Source: Mesostigma viride
Lineage: Eukaryota; Streptophyta; Mesostigmatophyceae; Mesostigmatales; Mesostigmataceae
DNA: 42,868 bases
NCBI GenBank assembly: GCA_009746045.1
Contig: RPFO01000818.1
Coordinates: forward strand, 1-42,868
Direction of reading: 5' to 3'
Made by a program: the position numbers and the translations under genes. Position 1 is the first letter of the stretch; each line of letters begins with the position of its first letter. The notes under the pieces were generated by a model. The model was given only the letters and a program-made list of their open reading frames with translations. It was not told the origin of the DNA and ran no database searches. Below are positions 26,043-34,086 of this stretch, one piece after another.

Positions 26043-26690
26043 ATGCCACGAGACATGGACGTTAGGGTGCGGATCAAGGGCGTCATGCACAAGTGGTCCT
26101 TCCCCCCCTCCATGATCAGCACCGCGCAGTCCATCCTGGGGGAGAGCGCGGACGAATGCAGGACCGTTCTGCGGGCGCTCATCGTGCGCCTCGCGTCCGC
26201 CCTCGAGACGGGATCCATGGAGGGGGCCGTCAGCGACCTCGAGGTCGTGTGTCTCATGCACATCCGCGCGCAGGCGGGGCTGCCCGAGGACGTCAAGGCG
26301 GGCGTCTCCATGATCCTGGACGGGTGGAAGAACGCGGAACAGAGCATCAGCAACCACGCGCGCAAGGCCCTCCGCGTCATCGAACGCATGCTGCCCGTGC
26401 TCATGACCTGCGAAAACAAGGAGGCGTTCGACAAGTACTTCTCCGCCACCCTCTACCCGTCGCTGGAGAACGAGGAGATCAAGGCCATGATCAAGTTCCT
26501 GCGCGTCCTCTCCGCGTGGACCGCGTCCGACGACGACCCCGTACGGCCGGACAGCCACTACATCGAGAGGTACCTGGAGCGCGTGTACAAGTCCTTCGTC
26601 GTGCCCGTGTTCTCCGTCAAGAAGAAGGCCGTCGTCGCCAAGAGGCTGGCCGTGGCGGCCGACAACGTAGAGGAGTACGCGGACAGCTAG
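26043..26690 (+). CDS. Unknown helical protein
   Basis: 215 residues, predominantly helical, starting MPRDMDVRVRIKG; an internal ATG at 26055 is an alternative start. Recognisable stretches are TVLRALIVRLASALETGSME, CLMHIRAQAGLPEDV and KAMIKFLRVLSAWTASDDD, with a basic C terminus (VKKKAVVAKRL). No membrane segments or metal sites. It lies in the run of late-type genes preceded by A-tracts and may be a virion protein. No family is recognised. Confidence 0.6.
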   Translation: MPRDMDVRVRIKGVMHKWSFPPSMISTAQSILGESADECRTVLRALIVRLASALETGSMEGAVSDLEVVCLMHIRAQAGLPEDVKAGVSMILDGWKNAEQSISNHARKALRVIERMLPVLMTCENKEAFDKYFSATLYPSLENEEIKAMIKFLRVLSAWTASDDDPVRPDSHYIERYLERVYKSFVVPVFSVKKKAVVAKRLAVAADNVEEYADS

Positions 26691-26709
26691 ATTCGTTTAC
26701 GGGGCGCGG

Positions 26710-26713
26710 AAAA
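26710..26713 (+). promoter_or_regulatory. A-tract promoter-like motif
   Basis: GGGGCGCGGAAAATCGGCGC, 25 bases before the ATG at 26739. Confidence 0.3.
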
Positions 26714-26738
26714 TCGGCGCCCTTGGTACACGGACACC

Positions 26739-27176
26739 ATGAGCGGAGGCGCGCCTCTCGGAAAAGCGTTCTCGTACTCGCCCATCGCCGACGAAGAGTC
26801 GGCGGGCGCGGCGAGCGGACAGGAAGAGCGGCAGTACGCCACCACCCCCGCGGAGATGGAGAGGGAGCCCATCAACGTCCCCTCGCAGGCGTTCCCGCCC
26901 CCTCCGTCCGCTATGGCGCGAAGGCCAGCGGCGCCCGACCAGGCGCAGAGGATGGCCAGGCAGCAGGCCTTGTTCGAGATGAAGATGAGGGAGATTGCGA
27001 AGGAGGAGTCGCGGAACGGCGGCGTCATCTTCCTGTTCGCGGGGGTCCTGATAGCCGGCGTGCTGGCCTACGCGTACTGGTACAAGAATCCGCCCCTTCT
27101 CGCCAATGTGGCCGCCGATGTCACCCGCTCCCCCGGCATGATCATGCCCGGGATGATCCAGCCATCCGCGATGTAG
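26739..27176 (+). CDS. Single-pass membrane protein with proline-rich head
   Basis: 145 residues: a disordered Pro/Ala/Gln-rich N-terminal half, a charged helix (QALFEMKMREIAKEE), one hydrophobic segment at about 98-114 (GVIFLFAGVLIAGVLAYAYW) and a Met/Pro-rich tail with GMIMPGMIQPSAM. A tail-anchored virion membrane protein is plausible. It is followed after 38 bases by an AATAAA signal. Confidence 0.6.
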   Translation: MSGGAPLGKAFSYSPIADEESAGAASGQEERQYATTPAEMEREPINVPSQAFPPPPSAMARRPAAPDQAQRMARQQALFEMKMREIAKEESRNGGVIFLFAGVLIAGVLAYAYWYKNPPLLANVAADVTRSPGMIMPGMIQPSAM

Positions 27177-27214
27177 CCCGACAGTCTAATACCATGCTAA
27201 CTAACCACAGTGTC

Positions 27215-27220
27215 AATAAA
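27215..27220 (+). terminator. AATAAA polyadenylation signal
   Basis: GTCAATAAAGTGCG lies 38 bases after the stop at 27176 and has the same CAATAAAGTG form as the signals at 37915-37966. Confidence 0.45.
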
Positions 27221-27237
27221 GTGCGTTTCCGGCGAGC

Positions 27238-27242
27238 AAAAA
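27238..27242 (+). promoter_or_regulatory. A-tract promoter-like motif
   Basis: CCGGCGAGCAAAAATTTTTC, 36 bases before the ATG at 27279 of the fibre gene. Confidence 0.35.
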
Positions 27243-27278
27243 TTTTTCCCAATCCCACTTGAGTACATACCCCCCAGC

Positions 27279-28970
27279 ATGGCATCCGTTCAGACCATGG
27301 CCTTCTCCGATCTCGGGACCGGCAAGCTCAGCCAGCTGTCCACCGACCAGATCTGCTCCGGGGAAGCGGCCACGGATGTCATCGTCATGTCCGCCAAGTC
27401 CAAGATCCACCTCGTGCCCAACACCGCCAACTTCAACGACTGGGAGTCGTCCACCCTGCCGCCCCTCGACGCCGGCGTCAGCCAGAACAACGTGGTCGTG
27501 CACGGAAACCTCGACGTGCTCGGCACCTTCACCACCGCGAACCTCGATTTCGCAAAGGGAAACTACACCAAGAACTCCGTCACCACCATCCCGCTCAACA
27601 GCGTCGTCAAGTCGACCTCCAACAACCTCGTGCTCGAGGGCCTGACCACCGCGAACGAGGTCATCGTCCAGGACTGCAAATTCGTAGCCCACCAGCCCGC
27701 CATCCTCGCCTCCAATGGCACGTTCCCCCTGCCCACCGCCATGTCCGTGCGCGGTGAGAACGGACCCGAGAACAAGGAGGTCAAGCTCGGTCTCCTCTAC
27801 AACGCAGGCAAGTTCGGAAACGGAGCCACCGCGTGGAGGGGCGTCGTCGACTCCGAGGACGTCGACATGGAGCTCCGGTCGGACGCACAGCTGAGACTGT
27901 CCGCCGACAGGGTCGCGTCCGGAGAGGTCAAGATCAACGCCGGCGCCGCCATCACCATGGCCCCCAGCGCCGCCTCCGCCGGCGTGGACCCCGCCTCCCA
28001 GATCGTCGTGCAGTCCACCGCCCTCGAGAACTCGGCCGTCGCCTCCACCTCCGCCACCCGCGGAAACCACGCCTACGCCACAGACGCCGTCACCATCCGG
28101 GGCAAGAAGTCCACCGCCGCGTCCACGGGCGGCAACCTGTGGATCACCGGCGACACCACCGTGTCCGGCAGCAGCGTCGCCGTCGAGCAGGTCAAGTTCG
28201 TGGACTCCGCCATCTCCACCACCAACCCCACGCTCGAGCTCTCCGCCGCCTCCGACATCGCCGTCAAGAAGGACCTCGTCCTCAGCGGTAAGCTCTCTAC
28301 CGCCGCGGGAGACCTCACCATCGCCCCCGCCACCGGCCTCGTCAAGGTCATGGGAAACCTCGAGGTCGACGGACAGCTCACCACCGTCAACGCCGTCACC
28401 ACCAACGTGGCCGTCACCGAGAAGATCGTCTCCCTCGCCAACACCGACACCGCGACCCTCGCCAGCTGGGCCTTCAACGGCGACTCGCCCGTCGACACCC
28501 AAGCCTCCCTCAGCATGACCCTCACCAACGCCACCATCGCCAACGGTGTCCTCACGCTGCCTGCCAACGGAAGCGCGTCCTCCGCCGAGGCGGACATCGG
28601 CAGCGCACTCACCGGGTCGTACCAGATCGGCTTCAACATCAAGGCGGGAGCCGCGGCGCTCACCGTGTTCCGCTTCTGCGACTCCAGCCTGAGCCTGGCC
28701 AGCGGGATCAGGCTGGCGGTCACCAGCAGCGGCTGGGTCCAAGTGTCTGTCGCGGGCGTTTCGCGGGCCTCCAGCTACGTCGTCATCACGCCGAACCAGA
28801 AGAACCGCATCCTCTTCAGGAGACTGAAGTACTCCGCCGACAACTCGACCTTCCAGATGTTCGCGAACGGCGTCCCCGTGGCCCTCAACATGAGCGGGTA
28901 CACGGCCGCCACCGCCTTCGCCGCGGACATCCCCTCGCCAGCCAAGGTCTACTTCGGGGGGGCGTTCTGA
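27279..28970 (+). CDS. Long fibre-like structural protein, N-terminal part
   Basis: 563 residues in this frame, starting MASVQTMAFSDLGTGKL. Residues to about 400 are Ser/Thr/Val/Ala/Asn-rich with short beta-strand repeats of the kind GNLDVLGTFTTANLDF and GKLSTAAGDLTIAP, typical of trimeric phage-like tail fibres. From about 410 a jelly-roll-like domain follows (LASWAFNGDSPVD, then IGFNIKAGAAALTVFRF, ILFRRLKYSADNSTFQMFAN), resembling LamG/concanavalin-type lectin domains. The TGA at 28968 is not the natural end: with one more G in the run at 28956-28962 the protein continues in the next frame. Likely a host-attachment fibre; this is inferred from composition and fold type. Confidence 0.7.
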   Translation: MASVQTMAFSDLGTGKLSQLSTDQICSGEAATDVIVMSAKSKIHLVPNTANFNDWESSTLPPLDAGVSQNNVVVHGNLDVLGTFTTANLDFAKGNYTKNSVTTIPLNSVVKSTSNNLVLEGLTTANEVIVQDCKFVAHQPAILASNGTFPLPTAMSVRGENGPENKEVKLGLLYNAGKFGNGATAWRGVVDSEDVDMELRSDAQLRLSADRVASGEVKINAGAAITMAPSAASAGVDPASQIVVQSTALENSAVASTSATRGNHAYATDAVTIRGKKSTAASTGGNLWITGDTTVSGSSVAVEQVKFVDSAISTTNPTLELSAASDIAVKKDLVLSGKLSTAAGDLTIAPATGLVKVMGNLEVDGQLTTVNAVTTNVAVTEKIVSLANTDTATLASWAFNGDSPVDTQASLSMTLTNATIANGVLTLPANGSASSAEADIGSALTGSYQIGFNIKAGAAALTVFRFCDSSLSLASGIRLAVTSSGWVQVSVAGVSRASSYVVITPNQKNRILFRRLKYSADNSTFQMFANGVPVALNMSGYTAATAFAADIPSPAKVYFGGAF

Positions 28971-28993
28971 CCGGCGCCATCGAGATCGACGAC

Positions 28994-29626
28994 GTGCGCG
29001 TCGAGTCCATCCCCACCGCCCCCACCAACGCCAACGCCGACGGCGCCGGGCTGGCCGTGCAGGGCGACGGGGCCGTCAGCGGGATCGCCTGCAGCCGCGC
29101 CATCGCGTGGAAGAACAACGTGCAGCAGGAACTCGGCGACCACACCGGATCCTACTGGCACATCCAGGGAGGCCAGCTCATGCTCTCCCGCACCATCGCC
29201 ACTGACCTCAGGAAGGCGCCCGGATCCAACGTCAAGCTGTCGGCGCTACCCGCGGACGCCGGCAACGGAACCACCGAGCCCCACATGTGGGCCCTGAGCG
29301 CGTACACCGGACCCACCAGCGGGCGTTTCCGCAGCGTCCCCGCGAGGAGCCCCACCGACACCGTAACCATGGCCTACGACTGCTCCGGGGACCCCAGCCT
29401 CGTCGCCCCATCGCACGTCAATGGGTACTTCCAGACGCTGTACGGCACCACCAACCGCCTCAGTCCTACTACTTCGCCGACGGGGGCATCAGCCCCTCCT
29501 CCCAATACGACCTCCTCTTCACCGGCATCGTCAAGCCCGTCGACGCCTCCCTGCTGTCCGCCACCGGCGGGAACCCGCTCAGCGTTTCCGCCAGCATCGC
29601 GTCCCCCGTCAACATGTGCGAGCTGA
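28994..29626 (+). CDS. Fibre-like protein, middle part (frame-shifted continuation)
   Basis: This frame continues the protein at 27279-28970: in-frame codons run from about 28961 (LTGAIEIDDVRVESIPTAP), and the sequence reads as normal beta-rich fibre or lectin protein (DGAGLAVQGDGAVSGIACS, then HTGSYWHIQGGQLMLSR) up to 29460. Beyond that it turns into a Pro/Ser shadow, while the natural protein continues in the frame of 29462-30108. The printed start (GTG at 28994) is therefore not a real start. Confidence 0.55.
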   Translation: MRVESIPTAPTNANADGAGLAVQGDGAVSGIACSRAIAWKNNVQQELGDHTGSYWHIQGGQLMLSRTIATDLRKAPGSNVKLSALPADAGNGTTEPHMWALSAYTGPTSGRFRSVPARSPTDTVTMAYDCSGDPSLVAPSHVNGYFQTLYGTTNRLSPTTSPTGASAPPPNTTSSSPASSSPSTPPCCPPPAGTRSAFPPASRPPSTCAS

Positions 29627-30108
29627 TGGCCGTGGGAGACACCTCCACCGCCGCCAACGTATCCGTCTGGGTGTGGCAGGGCGGACGCATCCTCATGGCC
29701 ACCGGGGCCGCGTACAACGCCAGCACCGTCCCGCTGGTCGGCGCGCGCGAGGTCGTGATCGGCCTCCAGCTGCACCCCACGCTCGGCCCGCGCCTCTACG
29801 TCAACGGCGCGCTCAAGACCTCCAGTTTCGCAGGGTGGAAGAACATCAGCGACAACTCCAGCCTCGCCTCGCCCCCTCTCATCGCCATGAACGCGACCCA
29901 GGCCAAGCGCGGGCTCTTCCTGGGCTCCCGCACCGTCTACACCTCCGGCACCGCCTTCAACGTCGCGTACAAGAGCTGGCGCGTCGTCAACACCTCCGGC
30001 ATGACCGACGCGCAGGTGGAGAACACCCAGCTCTACAGGTACAGCACCGAGTACGACGCGGGCCCGCTGAGGAGAAACGTCTCCCCCCCTGGTACGTCGC
30101 CTGGATGA
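29462..30108 (+). CDS. Fibre-like protein, C-terminal part (second lectin-like domain)
   Basis: About 215 residues that complete the fibre. A break near 29458-29461, where one base appears missing after ACCGCCT, puts it in another frame. It reads SYYFADGGISPSSQYDLLFT, VSVWVWQGGRILMATG, VIGLQLHPTLGPRLYVNG and FNVAYKSWRVVN, a second LamG-like jelly roll. The last 25 residues overlap antisense with the end of the minus-strand fibre at 30033-30662, and both proteins lose their pattern there. The junction is discussed as a finding. Confidence 0.55.
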
Positions 30109-30662
30109 GTGAGGTTGCCGTTGCCCGTAGAGGTCGACACCGACGCGTCCGTCACCGTGACCCCGCCCACCTGGAGCGCATTAGTGGAAGCGCCGCCCGA
30201 GCTCAGCGCCAGCGCGCCGGTGGAAGTGGTCACCGCGCCGCCCTTCACGCGCACGTTGTCCATCGCCACCGAACCCGTGCCGTTGGGGGAAAGCGTCAGG
30301 TTGGCGTTGGCGGTGACCGGGGCGACGGAGGCGTCGGTGACCGTCACGCCGCCCACCTGGAGCGCGTTCGAGGCCGCGCCGCCAGAGCTCAGCGCCAGCG
30401 TCCCCGCCGACGTGGTCAGCGCGCGGCCGTCCAACAGGAGGTCGTCCACCTGCAGCGCGCCGTCGATCTGCGTGCTGCCGATCACCTTGAACCTCTTCAG
30501 GGCGTGCGCGCCGAGGCCCCCGTTGGGCTTCAGCACGATGCTGTCCAGGGACTTCAACTCCAGGTTCCGCACCGTCGCGTTGGGGTTGTCGTCGCCCACG
30601 ATCGCCGTAGTGTACACCTTGGACGAGCGCAGGTAGCTGAGGGTGTCGAGATTCATCGCCAT
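30033..30662 (-). CDS. Second fibre-like protein, apparently truncated
   Basis: 209 residues, starting MAMNLDTLSYLRSSK. It has a fibre-type repeat: TSAGTLALSSGGAASNALQV is followed by GGVTVTDASVAPVTANANLT, and the same roughly 45-residue unit recurs with STGALALSSGGASTNALQVG. The second unit stops abruptly after GNGNLT and is replaced by an unrelated tail that is the antisense of the end of the plus-strand fibre. No distal domain is present. It is preceded on its strand by an A6 tract (30697-30702). It may be an alternative or partner fibre, truncated by rearrangement. Confidence 0.6.
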   Translation of the reverse strand: MAMNLDTLSYLRSSKVYTTAIVGDDNPNATVRNLELKSLDSIVLKPNGGLGAHALKRFKVIGSTQIDGALQVDDLLLDGRALTTSAGTLALSSGGAASNALQVGGVTVTDASVAPVTANANLTLSPNGTGSVAMDNVRVKGGAVTTSTGALALSSGGASTNALQVGGVTVTDASVSTSTGNGNLTHPGDVPGGETFLLSGPASYSVLYL

Positions 30663-30696
30663 CTCCGATCGAGCGTATACCTATGGCTGAGATTAC

Positions 30697-30702
30697 TTTT
30701 TT
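30697..30702 (-). promoter_or_regulatory. A-tract promoter-like motif
   Basis: GCGGACAAAAAAGTAATC on the minus strand, 34 bases before the ATG of the second fibre. Confidence 0.35.
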
Positions 30703-30715
30703 GTCCGCCTCGATC

Positions 30716-31086
30716 CTAGCCGCCTACGCGATACAGGCTTGACGGCGGGAATTGCTGTGATGTGGACGCATTGAGAGTCGATCGATGTTGTGTGAGACGA
30801 TTAATTAGCTCTCGGATGTCATCTGCGTGGGCCTTATCAAGACGATCCCCCTCATACGCGAGGATCCGCGAGAGGTTGGTGATCTGCATATCGACAACAT
30901 TGGAATAGGGGCTGAACGGCGCATCCCACAACTTCCCGGGGGTCACCGGCTTGGGGGGCCGACCGACTTCTTGGCGCGGACATCGTGTTGCCTGGGGCGG
31001 CGGTGGATCACGCACCTGCCCTGACCCGGGCGGCACATGTTACGGCACCCCCGCCCCGACTGCGTTTTTCCTGTGCACTTTGCCAT
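30716..31086 (-). CDS. Zinc-knuckle protein, frame broken at 30953-30958
   Basis: From the ATG at 31086 the frame encodes a knuckle with KCTGKTQSGRGC, then NMC and GRCVIHR, the same C-x3-T-x2-G-x2-C...C-x2-H pattern as the divergent gene at 31216. It stops at 30943 just after a six-C run (30953-30958 on the plus strand). With one more base it continues in the frame ending at 30716: a proline stretch, then helices with YSNVVDMQITNLSRILAYEG and ADDIRELINRLTQHRST. The whole would be about 123 residues. The motif suggests zinc or nucleic-acid binding. Confidence 0.55.
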
Positions 31087-31215
31087 CACTGTCGCGTCTG
31101 GAGTAATACAGAGATTTTTTAATGCAGACTCGGAGGGAGCTGGCTTCGGAAGCCGGCCGCACACCGTGACCGGCAGGACCGCGTGTTTTTTTCTATGAGA
31201 CAGTTACGCGCCATC

Positions 31216-31530
31216 ATGGTGCGGTGCCAGCAATACACGCTCGTAGGCAGGAGGTGCAGGGGTCGCTGCAAGGGGCGCTCGTCTCGTTGCGCCGTGCACA
31301 GGACGAGGGCATCCGGAGCCTCCAAGGGCTGGTCCAGGACCAGCGGGTCGGCCAGGAAGCGCGTGGAGATCGAGCGAGAGTGGGAGGACACGGCACAAAG
31401 CGCGTACCCCCCGGGATGGAGTTGGGTCACCCCGGTAGCCAACGCCCCCTCCTCTTGGCCTGCAGGCGCTTGTACCTCATCGTATCGGTGCGAACAGGGC
31501 GGACGGTGCGCGGCGGGGGGGGCGGCATAA
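31216..31530 (+). CDS. Zinc-knuckle protein
   Basis: 104 residues beginning MVRCQQYTLVGRRCRGRC, then SRCAVHR: a knuckle of the same pattern as 30716-31086, 16156-16869 and 7636-8401. After a basic stretch comes EIEREWEDTAQSAYPPGWSW, whose PPGW recalls the same motif in 6899-7309 and in the broken copy at 7636-8401, so this is a full family member or its N-terminal part. The C-terminal 30 residues are low in complexity and may result from a frame shift. It is head to head with its paralogue, 129 bases apart. Confidence 0.5.
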   Translation: MVRCQQYTLVGRRCRGRCKGRSSRCAVHRTRASGASKGWSRTSGSARKRVEIEREWEDTAQSAYPPGWSWVTPVANAPSSWPAGACTSSYRCEQGGRCAAGGAA

Positions 31531-32088
31531 GCGAAGAGGAAGCGGTGTTCGAGCGGGGCGTGTTGGAGAGGTAGGTTTTCTGGCTCGGGAGCTCGAAGCG
31601 CCAAGTGGGAGGGAGACGCCTGCTCGGCCACTGTTCGGCTAGCGACGACGGGCGCGGCGGGGGCGGGGGCGGGGGCGGGGGCGGGGGCGGGGGCGGGGGC
31701 GGGACCACTTGGACATCGTCATCGTCTCCTGTGAGGTCGACCAACACGATGTCGCGCGTGAGATCGATAAATGGCGGGGGGGGTTGGCAGGAGCGGGCGC
31801 CCTGGACCGCTTCGGCCGTGCCCGGGGAGGGGTGTACGTCATCCGGGCTGTCGATGTAGAGAATCGGGGGCGCCGTGGGGCGCCGCTGCTTTTACCCGTC
31901 TCGTCGGAGGCGCGCACCCTGGACCGCTTCGGCCGTGCCCGGGGAGGGGTGTACGTCATCCGGGCTGTCGATGTAGAGAATCGGGGGCGCCGTGGGGCGC
32001 CGCTGCTTTTACCCGTCTCGTCGGAGGCGCGCACCCTGTGTGCGCGGCGGCGGACGTTGGAATTAGTGACAGAGCCGCGTCTCGTCAT
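31427..32088 (-). CDS. Proline-rich protein with SUMO-interaction-like motif, frame uncertain
   Basis: The frame ending at 31427 contains MLVDLTGDDDDVQVV and a 16-proline run, then a basic tail. Upstream in the same frame the sequence still reads as protein (FIDLTRDIVLVDLTGDDDD) although no ATG is present until the repeats, and a competing frame from the ATG at 32088 (MTRRGSVTNSNVRRRAH) is Arg/Ser-rich. I believe one gene spans this region, with its frame disturbed in the C/G-rich repeats. The hydrophobic-Asp-Leu-Thr followed by an acidic run matches the core of SUMO-interacting motifs. It overlaps the zinc-knuckle gene antisense at its 3' end. Confidence 0.4.
31658..31704. repeat. (GGGGGC)n microsatellite, G-quadruplex prone
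   Basis: About eight consecutive GGGGGC units on the plus strand, i.e. many G5 runs one base apart. On the minus strand it encodes the proline run. Confidence 0.85.
31801..32034. repeat. 117-bp direct repeat, two units
   Basis: Units start CCTGGACCGCTTCGGCCGTG at 31801 and 31918 and are essentially identical; a third partial copy of the start follows at 32035. 117 is 39 codons, so frames stay open through it. Confidence 0.85.
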
Positions 32089-32222
32089 CGCGCTTATATG
32101 TCGAGGCGATAATTATTGTATCCCGTGTTTACCTGGAAGAATAGGAATGAAAGGAGGACGCGAGCAGGTCGCGCGCTTATCTCAGGCGTTAACATTTCTT
32201 CTGCCATTGCAGGAATGTGAAC

Positions 32223-33137
32223 ATGGCACAGGCTGTTGTAGCCTACCTACAGCCCTCAAAGGCCCTGCCAGAGGGCGCGGAAGACCCCTTCGCTGGCAAG
32301 ATCCGTGTGACACCGGACGGCAAGATATCGGTTATCGATGTCATCAAGGTTGTAAGCTATACTGAGATCTCCGGCACTCTTGCACCGGATGCGCAAAGGC
32401 AAGCTAGTCACTGCCTCTCCAGGCTCCAAGACGAGCACAAAGAAGTGTGTGCGGATTTGACACTCTGGAAATTCCCAGGCGCCAGGCAGCGGGACACGCC
32501 CGTGACCGACCGAGCTGGCATCATCCGCATCGTCCAGCTGCTGCCCGGCAGGCGGGCGGCCTCCTTCCGCGACCGGCTGGGGCTGCTCTACGAGCGGTAC
32601 CTGGACCTGGACCGCTCGCTGGCCGACGAGATCTACGCGCGCGCGGACGCCAGGGACCTGCAGCTCGCCAGCGACAAGCGCGTGAAGAGCTGCGACTCCA
32701 CCAAGAGCCACATGCAGGCCGTCAAGGAGAGCGGCGCCCCCTCCACGGCCGCCAACCCGGCCAGGGTCTACGCGCACATAAACGAGACCGAGAACTACAC
32801 CGCGACCGGCATGCGCACCTACGACATCCGCCAGCTGCACGCGATGAAGAAGGGCGACTCCACCCGCGACTACTTCACGGAGTCCGTCAACGTGGGCATC
32901 GACCTCATGAACGTGCTCAACCAGTCCGCGATAAAGAGGGGCGAGGACCCCGTCGCCAGCATGGACAACATAGGCAAGGAGCTATTCCCCGTGTTCGAGA
33001 GACTGAAAATGCACGAGGAGGCGAGGCGGCCCCAGGACCGCTCCTTCGCCCTAGAGAACAAGCGCAAGAGAGAGGAGCACCGCGCCAACCAGAGGCTGCT
33101 GGCGGAGGCCAAGCAGGCCAAGTGCATAAAAACGTGA
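32223..33137 (+). CDS. BRO-like protein, full-length family member 3
   Basis: 304 residues, closest to 4811-5704. RVTPDGKISVIDVIKVVSY lies at 28-46, DTPVTDRAGIIRIVQLLPG at 91-109, then AASFRDRLGLLYERYLDLD. The C-terminal half carries KSCDSTKSHMQAVKE, KGDSTRDYFTESVNVGIDLM and a basic end with ENKRKREEHRANQRL. The ATG at 32223 follows an in-frame GTG at 32217. Directly upstream, TTTCTTCTGCCATTGCAG looks like a splice acceptor, so the mRNA may have an upstream non-coding exon. The first 240 bases are visibly poorer in GC than the rest, as if the N terminus had been exchanged. Confidence 0.7.
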   Translation: MAQAVVAYLQPSKALPEGAEDPFAGKIRVTPDGKISVIDVIKVVSYTEISGTLAPDAQRQASHCLSRLQDEHKEVCADLTLWKFPGARQRDTPVTDRAGIIRIVQLLPGRRAASFRDRLGLLYERYLDLDRSLADEIYARADARDLQLASDKRVKSCDSTKSHMQAVKESGAPSTAANPARVYAHINETENYTATGMRTYDIRQLHAMKKGDSTRDYFTESVNVGIDLMNVLNQSAIKRGEDPVASMDNIGKELFPVFERLKMHEEARRPQDRSFALENKRKREEHRANQRLLAEAKQAKCIKT

Positions 33138-33288
33138 CTTCCATTGATCAAATCGAATCATATTTATTACCCCATTTCACACTGTATCACCCCATGAACG
33201 CATCACGCATTCGCTGACAAAGCCACAAACAGTCGCAAGCCCTACAAAAAATAATGCACATAATCATCACGACAGTCCAAAAACTGAA
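33138..33288. other. Short AT-rich spacer between convergent genes
   Basis: It has a minus-strand AATAAA near 33163 that could serve the minus-strand genes to the right. No gene is seen. Confidence 0.4.
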
Positions 33289-34056
33289 TCACTCCAAAAC
33301 AGTCAACTCGGCGTGCGACACCGCGTGGTCGCTGCTCAGTTGGGACCACCAGCCCCACTCCCACGCGGGCGAGCTGGGGATGGCGCGCCCCTGATGCCTC
33401 CACTTGGCCGTCATGACGTTGTAGCACTTGACCACAAAGGAGAAGGACCTGTCGGCGAAAGTCTTGCTCGAACCCAGACAGTCGAAGAGCCGCTCTCGGA
33501 TACTCTTCATCTGCGAACGGCTGACCCTCTTCCCGTGCCTGGCCAGCCCCTCGCGAACCTTGTCCCACAGGATCCACAGCTTCTCCTCCTTCCTCGCCCT
33601 CGGCGTCTCCAGCGCGTCCAAGCACTCCATGAAGCGGTCGGGGCATATCAACTTCAAGACGGCCTCCAGCTGCCCGTCCTCCCGCCCGCCGAACCGGCGG
33701 CGATCCCCATTCTCCTGGCGGTCCAGCAGCTCCTCGCGCACTTCCTTTTCGAGCTTCTCGGCGGGTTGTCTGTACCTGCAGATCTCCCAGTAGACCTCGT
33801 CCATCTCGGGGCAGATCCCGCGCCCATTCGGCCAGATGCGCTCCAGGATGATCCGCAGGGCGATCGGGGGCAATGCCTGGAACATCACATCGACCGGGGG
33901 CTCGGGAACGGGGTCGCGCGCGGTGTCCTGGACCGTCTCCCACCCGGTGGCAGCGAAAGGAGGCGGCGGGGGAGGAGGCGGCGGCGGGGGAGGAGGAGGA
34001 GGCGGCGGCGGCGGCGGCGGGTCCCGGCAGAGCCCCCCCCTGCGCGCAAGCACCAC
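33289..34056 (-). CDS. Unknown protein with polyproline N terminus
   Basis: 255 residues. After MVLARRGGLCRDP comes an uninterrupted run of about 20 prolines (encoded by a CCG/CCT repeat), then a globular part: FQALPPIALRIILERIWPNG, EEKLWILWDKVREGLARHG and FSFVVKCYNVMTAKWRHQG. Several tryptophans and a balanced composition indicate a real folded domain. The run is prone to length change, so the true start could lie at the far side of it. It follows the gene at 34087 in the same direction with 30 bases between. No family is recognised. Confidence 0.55.
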   Translation of the reverse strand: MVLARRGGLCRDPPPPPPPPPPPPPPPPPPPPPFAATGWETVQDTARDPVPEPPVDVMFQALPPIALRIILERIWPNGRGICPEMDEVYWEICRYRQPAEKLEKEVREELLDRQENGDRRRFGGREDGQLEAVLKLICPDRFMECLDALETPRARKEEKLWILWDKVREGLARHGKRVSRSQMKSIRERLFDCLGSSKTFADRSFSFVVKCYNVMTAKWRHQGRAIPSSPAWEWGWWSQLSSDHAVSHAELTVLE

Positions 34057-34086
34057 CGGCGGGGAGAAGGGGACGTCAGCGAGCCA

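Noticed and set aside
27213-28742. 509-codon minus-strand Gly/Val/Asp-rich frame
   Set aside because: Antisense of the fibre gene; its composition mirrors ACC/GCC/TCC codons.
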